Notes: generated by a model from the sequence alone, not told the origin. DNA of 47,422 bases from an uncultured Cytophagales bacterium (GCA_938002655.1 CALLAC010000027.1:1-47422); one strand, 5' to 3'; shown: positions 28,119 to 37,387, counted from the first letter of the stretch. Numbers and translations are program-made.

Positions 28119-28979
28119 TTATTTAGGCAAAGTAAATTTTACGGGAAGTGTTCTACGAACTTTTACAGGCTTTCCTTTGGCATCGGTAGCAGGCGACCAA
28201 GGGGTAGTCATTTGTTTGAGTGCTTCCAAAGCCGCTTCACCACAACCATCTCCGATATCTTTCACTATTTTAGCGTCTGTAATCTTGCCATCTTTATCGA
28301 TTACAAAGGAGATAGTAACAGTTCCTTCTGTACCTTTACGAGTAGCTTGGGAAGGATACTTGATTTTCTCTTGCAAGGCTTTCCTGAAAGCATTGATACC
28401 ACCGGGATAGTCGGCATTTTTTACAACTTCAAATTCATTGTAAACTTTGTTGGCATCTTCTTCGCCTGTACCCGCCTCTTTGAGCTCTTTGCCTGCCTCT
28501 TCTACAACTTTTACTTCTTCTACTACGTTAGAAGCGGCTTCACCTTGCTTAGTTTCTGATGCAACGGCTGTTTCTTTTTGCTCTATTTCAACATTTTCTA
28601 CGAGCGGCTTTTGCTCTTTTACTTCTTCTTTTATTTCTATTACGGTAAATTTGGTTTGGTCAACTTCTGGGGGTGGAGGCACTTCAATTACTACTTCTGC
28701 TTTTTTCTGTTCTTCGGGCTCTTGGGGTTGCTCTAGTTCCAGGGGAATTTCCTGTGTGATTTCTTCTTCTACTTGCTGTTGTACAACTACCTCTTCTTTG
28801 GGCTCTAAGAGTCGCTTGATAGTAGGATAACCAAAAACCAAAACGCTCCCTATCATTACAAAGATAAGCACTCGTGTAACAACCCCCGAATATTTACTTC
28901 TTAGCACATACGCCCCATACTCTTGGTTTCTACCTTCAAAACCTTCGTGAGGTAAGTAGCAAAAACTTTGAATATCCAT
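28119..28979 (-). CDS. tonB: Energy transducer TonB
   Basis: This 286-residue protein has a short cytoplasmic start (EYGAYVLRSKYSG), one membrane helix (VLIFVMIGSVLVFGYP, about 37-53), a long Glu/Pro/Val-rich periplasmic spacer (about 60-185) and a C-terminal TonB domain (about 195-286). The C-terminal domain contains YPGGINAFRKALQEKIKYPSQ-type sequence, GTVTISFVIDKDGKI and the ending RRTLPVKFTLPK. TonB passes proton-motive energy from ExbB/ExbD to outer-membrane receptors. It is the last gene of the exbB-exbD-exbD-tonB operon. The spacer is Glu-rich rather than mainly Pro-Lys, as is common in Bacteroidota. Confidence 0.92.
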   Translation of the reverse strand: MDIQSFCYLPHEGFEGRNQEYGAYVLRSKYSGVVTRVLIFVMIGSVLVFGYPTIKRLLEPKEEVVVQQQVEEEITQEIPLELEQPQEPEEQKKAEVVIEVPPPPEVDQTKFTVIEIKEEVKEQKPLVENVEIEQKETAVASETKQGEAASNVVEEVKVVEEAGKELKEAGTGEEDANKVYNEFEVVKNADYPGGINAFRKALQEKIKYPSQATRKGTEGTVTISFVIDKDGKITDAKIVKDIGDGCGEAALEALKQMTTPWSPATDAKGKPVKVRRTLPVKFTLPK

Positions 28980-29009
28980 AATTTTTAAGATTTTAGGTTA
29001 TAGTGTACA

Positions 29010-29561
29010 CTAACGTTTTGCCTGCTTTTTATACTCTTCTATGAGTTTGAGGTCGTTTGGTTCAATATCCTGAATACCATAACGCGAAACTCCTACAATT
29101 GCCATTTCATCAAGCACATCTACCATATTTTTGAAACGAGCATCATCTTTAAACTTAATTACCACAATCATCTGAGGGCAATCGCTTTTAGATTTAATTT
29201 CTTTTTTCTTTTGTGTGAGAAATTCTCTGATTTTTTCAGAGCTATACTCAATTTCTTGAAGTTGAGGTGTTTGCCCTTTGATAACTTGATACCAATATAG
29301 CTTATTATCTCTGTCACCGAGAATAATAATGGAGCAGTCACCTTTGGCTTGGTCACGTTTGTTAGGGTCTTTTTCGGTTTTATCAGGCATAATTACCTGC
29401 ATAATTTTCGGCGTATTGAAGGTGGTAGTAAGCATAAAAAAGGTAATGAGCAAAAAAGCCAAATCTACCATAGGGGTCATATCTACTTTGGTCGAAACCT
29501 TCTTAGGTCCTTTCTTTTTGCCGTCCTTACTACCACTTTGCGAGGTATCTATATCTGCCAT
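29010..29561 (-). CDS. exbD: ExbD/TolR family transport protein (second copy)
   Basis: This 183-residue protein has a basic N-terminus (KDGKKKGPKKVSTKVDMTPMVDLAFLLITFFMLTTTF, with the ExbD signature VDMTPMVDLAFLLITFF). The Asp in PMVD is the conserved proton-path residue. The periplasmic part follows to the C-terminus. It shares the fold with the ExbD encoded 18 nt upstream but is shorter. Two different ExbD subunits in one operon are frequent in Bacteroidota. The stop codon lies in a 12-bp palindrome, TAGTGTACACTA (29001-29012). Confidence 0.9.
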   Translation of the reverse strand: MADIDTSQSGSKDGKKKGPKKVSTKVDMTPMVDLAFLLITFFMLTTTFNTPKIMQVIMPDKTEKDPNKRDQAKGDCSIIILGDRDNKLYWYQVIKGQTPQLQEIEYSSEKIREFLTQKKKEIKSKSDCPQMIVVIKFKDDARFKNMVDVLDEMAIVGVSRYGIQDIEPNDLKLIEEYKKQAKR

Positions 29562-29579
29562 AGTTTCAGAAAATTTAGT

Positions 29580-30341
29580 TTAGCTTTTCTTTTGTTGGTT
29601 GGCGGCACCTGCGGGTGCTTCGCGTAGGTTGGTTACCAGATGTACTTTGTTTACTTTTCTTTCTTGCAAAACTTCCAAAACTCTCTTGATTACCTTAAAT
29701 TGCGAGCGTTGGTCTCCAAAAATAACTATTTTGAGCATTTGTTTTTGCTCTTCTTCCCAAATTTTCTTTTCAGCTTCGCTTAGGCCTTCTGTGGAAGGTT
29801 TAGAAATAATCGCTTTGGTTTTTTCATCTAATCCTTGTCTACGATTAAAAGTTTCGTTCTCATATACCTTATTGGTGTAAAGAATCCAGTAACCGAGCTG
29901 ATTATTTGTTGTATCCATAGGTATGCCTATTCTTACACCTAGTTTTTTGTAAGCATCATTAGAAAGAGCCTTATTTTTCAGCACTTTGGGTAAGTCTTGA
30001 ATAGATACACCAATGCTTTGCCTACCTGCAAACTCTTTGTAGTCCTCATCAGTGAGTTGGTCAGCAATTTTGTAGTGGCGAGCTATGGCTCTTAAAATTT
30101 CCTCACGTTTATTAGCTTCCTTTATTTCAAAAAATACTCTTCCTGCCGTATCAACAATAATTTTAGCAACCTTGGGGGTTTCTTCTTTATTAGAAGACGA
30201 CGAGGGGGCATCTACTTCAAGCGGTGTTTCAGGTTTGAACTGAGCCGTAAGAATAAAAAATGTAAGAAGTAAGAATGCCATATCACACATTGCCGTCATA
30301 TCCAATGATGGATTTTTTCGGGGTGGTTTGATTTTTCCCAT
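29580..30341 (-). CDS. exbD: ExbD/TolR family transport protein (first copy, longer)
   Basis: This 253-residue protein starts MGKIKPPRKNPSLDMTAMCD with one membrane helix (MAFLLLTFFILTAQF) and the conserved Asp in AMCDMAFLLLTFF. The periplasmic domain is longer than in the second ExbD and ends QERKVNKVHLVTNLREAPAG, a typical C-terminal ExbD block. It forms the proton-driven motor with ExbB. The gene lies 62 nt after exbB and 18 nt before the second exbD. Confidence 0.9.
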   Translation of the reverse strand: MGKIKPPRKNPSLDMTAMCDMAFLLLTFFILTAQFKPETPLEVDAPSSSSNKEETPKVAKIIVDTAGRVFFEIKEANKREEILRAIARHYKIADQLTDEDYKEFAGRQSIGVSIQDLPKVLKNKALSNDAYKKLGVRIGIPMDTTNNQLGYWILYTNKVYENETFNRRQGLDEKTKAIISKPSTEGLSEAEKKIWEEEQKQMLKIVIFGDQRSQFKVIKRVLEVLQERKVNKVHLVTNLREAPAGAANQQKKS

Positions 30342-30403
30342 AGAATTAGATACGATTTGGGATACAACAAAGTATTAGTAAAATACAGCAAATTTTATAC
30401 CGA

Positions 30404-31210
30404 TTAAGCTTTTACCTGTGTATTAAAATTTTGTAATATACTATAACTTACTTCTTCAATGTTGTAAGTAAGTTCATCAATTTTGCTTGTAAAGTAGTTG
30501 TAAGCTATAATGGCAAGGGCTGAAGCACCGATACCCGTAGCTGTATTGATAAGAGCTTCTGAAATACCTACTGCAAGTTGAGCCGCCGCTGCTGCACCAC
30601 CACCACTCATTGAGGAGAAAGCCTTAATCATACCGAGTACTGTGCCCAATAGACCAATCAGCGTAGAAACTGAAGCCAATGTAGCAATAATGGTTAGGTT
30701 CTTTTCAAGCATAGGGAGTTCAAGGGCAGTAGCATCTTCTTGTTCTTTAGTAATAGCGGCAATTTTTTGCTCTTTATCTTTGGTATTATCGTGAAGCATT
30801 TCTTTGTATTTTTCCAACACTGATTTGATTACATTACCGATAGAGCCTTTTTGCTTGTCGCAAGCCGCTATAGCCCCCTCGATATCGTTTTCGGCAAGTA
30901 AACCTTTTACTTTGTATACAAAATTGGTAATAGAACCTGTACCAGAAGCCGCTGAAATAGTAATAAGACGCTCAATAGAAAATGTAATTACTACCAGCAG
31001 ACAGGTAATCAGAAAAGGTACAACTTCTCCACCCAAATAAATAGTTCCCCACACATTTTTAGGATGAGGATGGCCGTCTTTCATTTCAAAGTTATTGGGG
31101 TCGCCTAAAAATACGCGGAAAAATACTTGTGCAATAATGAAAAGCACCACAATAGCAAGACCTGCAAAAACGTTTTGAAATGTACTGGGTTTCTTTTTAA
31201 TAGTACTCAT
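30404..31210 (-). CDS. exbB: MotA/TolQ/ExbB proton channel protein
   Basis: This 268-residue protein has an N-terminal membrane helix (VFAGLAIVVLFIIAQVFF), a second (VPFLITCLLVVITFSIERLI), and the two C-terminal channel helices. The channel helices contain the conserved block LIGLLGTVLGMIKAFSSM and the GISEALINTATGIGASALAIIAYN segment (quoted by its core EALINTATG). This is the ExbB motor stator partner of the two ExbD proteins and TonB that follow. An insert carrying HPHPKNVWG between the first helices is typical of Bacteroidota ExbB. A strong promoter lies at 31247-31277. Confidence 0.94.
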   Translation of the reverse strand: MSTIKKKPSTFQNVFAGLAIVVLFIIAQVFFRVFLGDPNNFEMKDGHPHPKNVWGTIYLGGEVVPFLITCLLVVITFSIERLITISAASGTGSITNFVYKVKGLLAENDIEGAIAACDKQKGSIGNVIKSVLEKYKEMLHDNTKDKEQKIAAITKEQEDATALELPMLEKNLTIIATLASVSTLIGLLGTVLGMIKAFSSMSGGGAAAAAQLAVGISEALINTATGIGASALAIIAYNYFTSKIDELTYNIEEVSYSILQNFNTQVKA

Positions 31211-31246
31211 AAAACAATTTGGTTTAGGTTTTAGTAAAATTTAGTG

Positions 31247-31277
31247 CAAAACTACTATTTTGTTTGGTAGTTGCAAA
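31247..31277 (-). promoter_or_regulatory. Promoter of the exbB-exbD-exbD-tonB operon
   Basis: On the minus strand TTTG (31277-31274), 19 nt, then TAGTTTTG (31254-31247). The start point would be near 31240, giving a 30-nt leader. A second exact -7 motif, TATCTTTG, lies further upstream at 31368-31361. Confidence 0.75.
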
Positions 31278-31411
31278 ACGGAATTTTCGCAAATATGAAA
31301 AAATAAATAAATCGCCGCACAAAAAAAACTAAAAAAAATTTTTTCTTTGGTTATTACTTTCAAAGATAAACAAAAATTTGCTTTTAGTATCAAGTGTTTA
31401 TTAAGCGAGTA

Positions 31412-32155
31412 TCATTTTTCTATGAAAATTTGCCTTGCATGCTGGTAGCCCACCTCAAAAATTTCATCGGCTTTTGCAAAATCACGAAAGCGAAAATACT
31501 TCATAGCAGGGGGTTCAAACCAAATATCTACTATGTTTTGGGCTTGTAGAGCGAATTTGGAAACTGCCGCAACAAACATTTGCTCAAAGGCTTGCACCAA
31601 ATTTTTACTTTGAGCTTTCAGAGGTACATTACAATGTGAAGCTATGAGTATGTCGCATCTGTTGCGTATGATTTGAGCAGGGATATTGTCCAAAATACCG
31701 CCATCAATGAGTTCGTAGCCTTTCCAAAGTACAGGATGAGCCAAAGGCGGAATAGTAATACTTCCGATGAGTGGTTCAAGCAGTTCGTTTTCTGAAAAAT
31801 AAATAGTTTGTACGCTAATAAGATCGGTACAGGCAATCCAAAAAGGCTTTTGTAAAACTCCAAAGCTATTTTCAGGAAAGTATTGTTCTAAAACTCTGCG
31901 AACTTTCCGGTAATTTAACAACCCTTTGCGTACATTCAGGTGCAACAGCGAAGTAAGCGTAAATTTTTTAAGAATTTCTAAAATCTGCTCTGCCGAATAG
32001 CCCTTTGCCCAAAAAGCTCCAATCAGTGCTCCCATGCTTGTTGCTGAAAGAATATCTATCTGTATTTGTTTTTCTTCGAAAAATTTCAGTAAGCCCAAAT
32101 GAGCAAAGCCTCTGGCACCACCCCCTGAAAGTGTAAGACCTATTTTCTTTTTCAT
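31412..32155 (-). CDS. Patatin-like phospholipase
   Basis: This 247-residue protein has the oxyanion glycine loop SGGGARGFAHLG (residues about 10-21), the nucleophile S40 in ATSMGAL and the catalytic D151 in LIDGGILDN, forming the patatin Ser-Asp dyad. Such enzymes hydrolyse phospholipids or other acyl esters. No signal peptide or C-terminal barrel is present, so it is the short, probably cytoplasmic RssA-like type, not the PlpD autotransporter type. It is divergent from the cryptochrome gene, with a -7 element at 32167-32174. Confidence 0.92.
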   Translation of the reverse strand: MKKKIGLTLSGGGARGFAHLGLLKFFEEKQIQIDILSATSMGALIGAFWAKGYSAEQILEILKKFTLTSLLHLNVRKGLLNYRKVRRVLEQYFPENSFGVLQKPFWIACTDLISVQTIYFSENELLEPLIGSITIPPLAHPVLWKGYELIDGGILDNIPAQIIRNRCDILIASHCNVPLKAQSKNLVQAFEQMFVAAVSKFALQAQNIVDIWFEPPAMKYFRFRDFAKADEIFEVGYQHARQIFIEK

Positions 32156-32166
32156 AAAAATTCAAA

Positions 32167-32174
32167 CAAAGCTA
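32167..32174 (-). promoter_or_regulatory. -7 element of the patatin gene
   Basis: The minus strand reads TAGCTTTG, 12 nt before the ATG. The -33 element is unclear (a TTG lies 16 nt away). Confidence 0.4.
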
Positions 32175-32232
32175 TGAACAAACAGTTATGCAAGTAAAAT
32201 TTTTGAAGTTAATTTTCTTGTCAAAGAACAGA

Positions 32233-33663
32233 ATGAAAAACATTTTAGTTTGGCTTCGTAACGATTTACGCCTGCACGATAATGTTCCTTTATACGAGGC
32301 TATGCAAAAAGCGGAAAAAGTCTGGGTAGCTTATTGTGTTGATAGCCGTTGGTTTGCCAAAAATTCTTTGAATATTCCCAGAACAAGCATTTTTAGAGCA
32401 AAATTTTTACTTGAAAGTCTTTTAGATATACGTTTGCAACTTCGCAAGCAAAAGAGCGATTTGATAGTTCGTTTGGGCAAGCCCGAAACAGAAATAGCTA
32501 AAATTGCCGAAATTTTACGAGTAGAAGCCGTTTTTAGTTCCAAAGAAGTTACCCAAGAAGAACTTGACATAGAAACGGCCTTGGAAAAAAATCTGATAAA
32601 CAAAGGGATAGGAATAGAGTATTTTTGGCAAGCTACCTTATACCATATCCATGATTTACCTTTTCCAGTTTGCAAAGTACCTGATGTTTTCACCGAGTTC
32701 AGAAAATCGGTAGAAAAGTATGCAGAAGTTCGTAGACCTTTGGTTTTTGTTCCCAAAAACATAGCACCCCTGCCTGAAACCCTTGTTGCTGGTAATATAC
32801 CAACCTTGAAAGATTTAGGTTTGCAAGAAGTGCAAAATTTACATAAAGGCACTTTTGTCTTTAAAGGTGGCGAAAATGAGGCACTCAGAAGGCTACACTA
32901 CTACTTGTGGGAAAGCAATCTAGTGGCTTCTTACAAAGAAACTCGCAACGGGCTTTTAGGAAAAGATTATTCTTCAAAGTTTTCGCCTTATTTAGCTTTG
33001 GGTTGTATCTCGCCACGTCAAATCTGGCAAGAAATCAAAAAATATGAAAAAGAACGCACCGCCAATGAATCAACTTATTGGCTTATTTTTGAGCTGATTT
33101 GGCGAGATTTTTTCCGTTTCACTGCCAAAAAATATGGAAATCGTTTGTTTTATCCTTCGGGCTTCAAAGGCGAAAAGTTGCCTCTTTTGAAAAATAGTGA
33201 TATCTTTTGGAAATGGGCAAAAGGCGAAACAGGGGTGCCTTTCATAGATGCCAATATGCGAGAGCTAAATGCCACAGGATTTATGAGCAACCGAGGCAGG
33301 CAGAATGTAGCCAGCTTTTTGGTAAAAGATTTGAAAATCAGTTGGATTTGGGGGGCAAGCTATTTCGAGAGCCTTCTCATAGATTACGATGTATGTAGCA
33401 ATTGGGGAAATTGGCAATATGTAGCAGGCGTAGGCAACGACCCTCGAGAAAATCGCTATTTCAACATTATTTCACAAGCCGAACGCTACGATAGCCAAGC
33501 AGAATTTATCAAATACTGGCTTCCTGAACTCAAAAACGTACCCCCCAAGAAAATCAACTACTTGTTTGAACTTTCACCCAAAGAGTTATTGGCATATGGT
33601 ATTCGAATTGGGGTAAATTATCCTAAAGCTATCATCAAATACAAGCACTCGCAAGCAAATTAA
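32233..33663 (+). CDS. DASH-family cryptochrome/photolyase
   Basis: From ATG 32233 the protein has 476 residues starting MKNILVWLRNDLRLHDN, the classical photolyase N-terminus; an ATG 45 nt earlier adds a non-homologous extension. The C-terminal FAD domain has GCISPRQIW, WRDFFRF, GVPFIDANMRELNATGFMSN and the DASH-typical stretch from IDYDVCSNWGNWQYVAG to ENRYFNIISQ. DASH enzymes repair cyclobutane dimers in single-stranded DNA and may sense light. It converges with rsmI, with only 5 nt between stops. Confidence 0.93.
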   Translation: MKNILVWLRNDLRLHDNVPLYEAMQKAEKVWVAYCVDSRWFAKNSLNIPRTSIFRAKFLLESLLDIRLQLRKQKSDLIVRLGKPETEIAKIAEILRVEAVFSSKEVTQEELDIETALEKNLINKGIGIEYFWQATLYHIHDLPFPVCKVPDVFTEFRKSVEKYAEVRRPLVFVPKNIAPLPETLVAGNIPTLKDLGLQEVQNLHKGTFVFKGGENEALRRLHYYLWESNLVASYKETRNGLLGKDYSSKFSPYLALGCISPRQIWQEIKKYEKERTANESTYWLIFELIWRDFFRFTAKKYGNRLFYPSGFKGEKLPLLKNSDIFWKWAKGETGVPFIDANMRELNATGFMSNRGRQNVASFLVKDLKISWIWGASYFESLLIDYDVCSNWGNWQYVAGVGNDPRENRYFNIISQAERYDSQAEFIKYWLPELKNVPPKKINYLFELSPKELLAYGIRIGVNYPKAIIKYKHSQAN

Positions 33664-33668
33664 GCATT

Positions 33669-34340
33669 TCATTCTTTACCTGCTACCACAATTACAAATT
33701 CACCTTTTACGCCTTTTTGCGAAAAGTATTCGTAGGCAGTCTGGATAGTGCCATTAAAGGTTTCTTCATACATTTTGGTAAGCTCGCGGGAAATAGAGCA
33801 GGCTCTTTCTGCACCACAAAAATTTTGGAGCTCTTGCAAAGTTTTCAGCAAACGATAAGGCGATTCATATAAAACAAAAGTGCGTTTTTCTTCCGAAAGC
33901 TCTTGTAAGCGAGTTTGCCTTCCTTTTTTATGAGGTAAAAAGCCCTCAAAAACAAATCTATCCGTAGGTAATCCTGATTTCACAAGAGCAGGTACAAAAG
34001 CCGTTGCACCAGGCAAGCACTCTACAGCAATGTTATTTTTCAGGCAAGTTCGCACCAACAAAAAGCCAGGGTCTGAAATGGCAGGCGTACCTGCATCAGA
34101 AATCAAGGCTATTTGCTTACCTTCTTTCAAACGCTTGATAATTTTTTCTTGAATTTGATGTTCGTTGAAATTATGATAGCTCATCAAAGGTTTAAAAATT
34201 TGGTAATGTTTGAGCAAAACACTCGCCACACGCGTATCTTCCGCCAAAATGCTATCCACCTCTTGAAGCACTCGCAAAGCCCGTAGCGTGATATCTTCTA
34301 GATTACCGATAGGGGTAGGTACCAAGTAAAGTTGAGGCAT
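33669..34340 (-). CDS. rsmI: 16S rRNA (cytidine-1402-2'-O)-methyltransferase
   Basis: RsmI methylates the ribose of C1402 in 16S rRNA. Starting at 34340 (MPQLYLVPTPIGNLEDITLR) the 223-residue protein matches the family N-terminus exactly; an ATG nine bases earlier lies very close to the predicted transcription start. Motifs seen: EDTRVASVLLKHY, ALISDAGTPAISDPG and ERACSISRELTKMYEE. The length is shorter than E. coli RsmI (286), lacking the C-terminal extension, as is usual in Bacteroidota. Confidence 0.93.
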   Translation of the reverse strand: MPQLYLVPTPIGNLEDITLRALRVLQEVDSILAEDTRVASVLLKHYQIFKPLMSYHNFNEHQIQEKIIKRLKEGKQIALISDAGTPAISDPGFLLVRTCLKNNIAVECLPGATAFVPALVKSGLPTDRFVFEGFLPHKKGRQTRLQELSEEKRTFVLYESPYRLLKTLQELQNFCGAERACSISRELTKMYEETFNGTIQTAYEYFSQKGVKGEFVIVVAGKE

Positions 34341-34359
34341 AGTTTTCATAAAATTTCGT

Positions 34360-34367
34360 CAAATTTA
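34360..34367 (-). promoter_or_regulatory. -7 element of rsmI
   Basis: The minus strand reads TAAATTTG, 20 nt before the chosen ATG. No -33 TTTG at the usual spacing. Confidence 0.45.
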
Positions 34368-34465
34368 GCATATTCGCTGAACAAAACACTTAAACAATTT
34401 TGTTTTTAAAAAAAGTTAACACGTAATTTGCAAGGTTTTTTTACGAAAGTCAAAAACGAAATTGA

Positions 34466-35365
34466 ATGAAAATTACTATTGATAAGAATTCGGGGTATTG
34501 TTTTGGGGTAGAATACGCTATCTCAATGGCAGAAGAAGAATTGAACGAAAGTAGCCCTTTGTATTGCTTGGGTGATATTGTACACAATGATAAAGAAGTG
34601 GCTCGTCTTGCGGCAAAAGGGCTGAAAATCATCAATAGAGAAGACTTGAAAACACTTTCTGATTGTAAGGTGCTTATCCGAGCTCACGGCGAACCGCCAG
34701 AAACTTACCAAATTGCTCTACAAAACAATATAGAACTCATAGACGCCTCTTGCCCTGTAGTTTTGAAATTGCAAAACCGTATCAAAACAGCCTACGATAA
34801 TGCCAAAATGCAAAACGGACAAATCGTGATTTATGGCAAAAAAGGACATGCCGAAGTCATTGGTCTTTCGGGGCAAACTAACCAAGAAGCTATCATCGTA
34901 ACTGATGAAAAAGATTTAGAAAGCCTAGATTACAGCAAGCCTATCACTTTTTTTAGCCAAACTACCAAAAGCACTGATGGTTTCTATAAAATGAAACACC
35001 TTATCGCCAAAAATATCCAAGAAAAAGGGTTTTCGGACAATTTGGCTCTTTTTGATGCCAATGATAGCATTTGCCGACAAGTTGCCAATCGTGAGCCACA
35101 ACTTGCTAAATTTGCCAAAGAAAATGATGTGATTGTCTTTGTCAGTGGTAAAAAAAGCTCTAACGGAAAATCTTTGTTCAATGTATGCCAAAAGGCAAAT
35201 CCAAAAAGTTATTTTGTAGAAGATGAAAGTGAATTACAACCCGAATGGTTTGAAAATGCCCAAAACATAGGCATCTGTGGAGCAACTTCTACACCTATGT
35301 GGCTCATGGAAAAAGTAAAAAGCCGAATAGAAAAGCTATTTTGCTTGGAGCCATCAAATGAATAA
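34466..35365 (+). CDS. ispH: 4-hydroxy-3-methylbut-2-enyl diphosphate reductase
   Basis: IspH makes isopentenyl and dimethylallyl diphosphate in the last step of the MEP isoprenoid pathway, using a 4Fe-4S cluster. The 299-residue protein carries the three cluster cysteines C12 (SGYCFGV), C96 (DASCPVV) and C203 (DSICRQVANRE), at positions close to those of E. coli IspH (12, 96, 197). The substrate motifs RAHGEPPE and GKKGHAEVIG are also present. It is monocistronic and converges with the PorE-like gene. Confidence 0.96.
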   Translation: MKITIDKNSGYCFGVEYAISMAEEELNESSPLYCLGDIVHNDKEVARLAAKGLKIINREDLKTLSDCKVLIRAHGEPPETYQIALQNNIELIDASCPVVLKLQNRIKTAYDNAKMQNGQIVIYGKKGHAEVIGLSGQTNQEAIIVTDEKDLESLDYSKPITFFSQTTKSTDGFYKMKHLIAKNIQEKGFSDNLALFDANDSICRQVANREPQLAKFAKENDVIVFVSGKKSSNGKSLFNVCQKANPKSYFVEDESELQPEWFENAQNIGICGATSTPMWLMEKVKSRIEKLFCLEPSNE

Positions 35366-35398
35366 TAGTTCGCAGAGTGCCATTTTTGCGATGTTATA

Positions 35399-37387
35399 CT
35401 ACAAGAACTTGAACTCAATTCTACGATTTTTCTGACGATTTTCTTCTGTATCGTTTGGAGCGGCAGGTTGCGAATCGCCATAGCCCCTGAAAGTTAGCCG
35501 ATTAGGCTCTATACCTTTTTGTAAAAGGTAATCATAGACGGATTTTGCTCTTTTGAGTGATAGTTCTTGGTTGTTCTTTTTATCACCTACGTTATCGGTA
35601 TGCCCCGAAATCTCGCCTTTCACTTGTGGATTTTCCATCATGAAAAGGGCAAGCTCATCAAGTTCGGCTTTTGATTTCTCTTCTAGTTCCCATTTGCCCG
35701 TAGCGAAAAAAATGTTGTTCAGCACAAACTTTTTATCTTTTTCAATAGGCGAAAGCAAAATATCCAGTTCTAAGGGTTTGAAATCATCAATGCTTTTATT
35801 GGAGAAATCGAAACGCAAGCTGTTGAAAACATATCCATTTTTACGTACTTCTAAGGCGTATTCTGTCTTTTCATTAACTACAAGCAGATAAGAACCATCT
35901 ACTCTATCCGAAGTAGTAGAACTCTCTTTTTGCCCATTGGCAAGGTTAATTAAATCAATGTGAGCATCAAGCGGTTGCTTATTTTTCTGATCCAGAACTT
36001 TTCCTTTCACGTATTGTGTACGTGTACTTATGGCAATGGGGGCAGGAATTTCAAATTCCATGATGATTCCACTTTCTTCAATGCCATTAGAGTCAAATTT
36101 TCTATCCGCATAGAAGCCTTTTTTCCCATCGGCAGTTACGAAAAGCGAAACTTGATCAAGATAATTATTGATAGGATAACCCAAATTTTTAGGTTCACTC
36201 CACGAGCCATCATTTTGTTTTTCGCTAAAAAACAAATCTAATCCACCCATTCCTACGTGCCCATTAGAGGCAAAAAAAAGTGTTTTGCCATTGGGGTGGA
36301 TAAAAGGGGAAAATTCGTCATAGAATGTATTGATAGGGGCAGGCAAAGGTACTGCTTGCGACCATTCGCCTTGTGCATTACGATAGGCAACATAAATATC
36401 GTTACGATTACGTTTGTTTCTATCTGAAACAAAGTATAAGGTTTTGCCATCGGCAGAAAGCGAAGGTTGCGAATCCCACTCTGTGGAATTCACTTTTGGA
36501 CCTAAATTGACAGGTTCGGTCCATTCTTCACCAATTTTTTCGCTGATGTACAAATCGCAAGAGCCGATACCTCTTCTGTCTTGGCAAGCGGCAAATACCA
36601 GCGTTCTACCATCAGCAGAAATGGCACAAGTGCCTTCGTTGGCTTGCGTATTGATGCGTGGCGAGATAGACTGAGGCTCGCTCCAATTACCATTTTTTTT
36701 GTAACTCACGAAAATATCTTCACCTGTTCCCTTTCTGATTTCACTTTTAGGAACAGCTGTAAAGATGAGCATTTCTTGATCGGCAGTTAGGCTCGGAAAC
36801 TCTTGGATGTAATCTTTACGATTTATGACAGCAGGCAAAGGTTTAGGTTTAAAGTCTAGGGGCTTTTGCATCTGTTCTTGGGCAAATGCCACGATTTTTA
36901 GGTTAAATTCAGCTTCTTGCTTCAATTTCTCTGTGATATTAGTAAATTGTAGGAGTTGTTCTGCAAATTTTTGTGTTTTATTATAATTACCTTTGGCAAG
37001 ATAGTGCTTCATTAAAACCCAAGCCGCTTCCATGTTTTTAGGATTTTGTGGAGCGGCTTTGATAGCTTGTTCATAATGATAAATGTATTTTTCAAAATAT
37101 GCAGGATTTTGAAAGCGAAAAGCCTCGTAAATACGAGCTAATTCTAAATGGGCTTCTACGAATTTGGGGTCTTTACGAATAGCTTTTTCCAAATATTCAG
37201 CGGCTTCATCATAACGATTTTCAATCTTTTGTCTTTGTTTGGTCTTCAAGTCATAGTCTAATGTACGGCGTAATTCATCCTGAGCTTTTTCGTAATAACT
37301 AATAGCGGCTTTATTTTGTGTAGAATACTTTTGAGCAAAGGCATTGCAGTAAGCAAAAAAACAAACAATGAAGCAAAAACGTAACAT
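35399..37387 (-). CDS. PorE-like outer-membrane protein (TPR, PD40 propeller, CRD, OmpA)
   Basis: The start at 37387 gives 662 residues with a signal peptide (MLRFCFIVCFFAYCNAFAQ); an ATG 66 nt upstream precedes it with unrelated residues. Domain order: TPR repeats (about 25-170), PD40 propeller blades (about 190-440; ISADGRTLVFA, LSADGKTLYFVSDRN, HPNGKTLFFASNG), a carboxypeptidase-regulatory-like beta domain (about 455-535) and an OmpA peptidoglycan-binding domain (about 545-662; ISGHTDNVGDKKNNQELSLKRA). This is the architecture of PorE (PG1058) of the type IX secretion system, but Bacteroidota have many paralogues. No clear lipobox is seen, whereas PorE is a lipoprotein. Assignment to T9SS is therefore tentative. 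Confidence 0.85.
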   Translation of the reverse strand: MLRFCFIVCFFAYCNAFAQKYSTQNKAAISYYEKAQDELRRTLDYDLKTKQRQKIENRYDEAAEYLEKAIRKDPKFVEAHLELARIYEAFRFQNPAYFEKYIYHYEQAIKAAPQNPKNMEAAWVLMKHYLAKGNYNKTQKFAEQLLQFTNITEKLKQEAEFNLKIVAFAQEQMQKPLDFKPKPLPAVINRKDYIQEFPSLTADQEMLIFTAVPKSEIRKGTGEDIFVSYKKNGNWSEPQSISPRINTQANEGTCAISADGRTLVFAACQDRRGIGSCDLYISEKIGEEWTEPVNLGPKVNSTEWDSQPSLSADGKTLYFVSDRNKRNRNDIYVAYRNAQGEWSQAVPLPAPINTFYDEFSPFIHPNGKTLFFASNGHVGMGGLDLFFSEKQNDGSWSEPKNLGYPINNYLDQVSLFVTADGKKGFYADRKFDSNGIEESGIIMEFEIPAPIAISTRTQYVKGKVLDQKNKQPLDAHIDLINLANGQKESSTTSDRVDGSYLLVVNEKTEYALEVRKNGYVFNSLRFDFSNKSIDDFKPLELDILLSPIEKDKKFVLNNIFFATGKWELEEKSKAELDELALFMMENPQVKGEISGHTDNVGDKKNNQELSLKRAKSVYDYLLQKGIEPNRLTFRGYGDSQPAAPNDTEENRQKNRRIEFKFL

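Noticed and set aside
28447-28830. A Ser-rich 127-codon plus-strand frame
   Set aside because: It is the complement of the Glu-rich spacer of tonB, which explains its composition.
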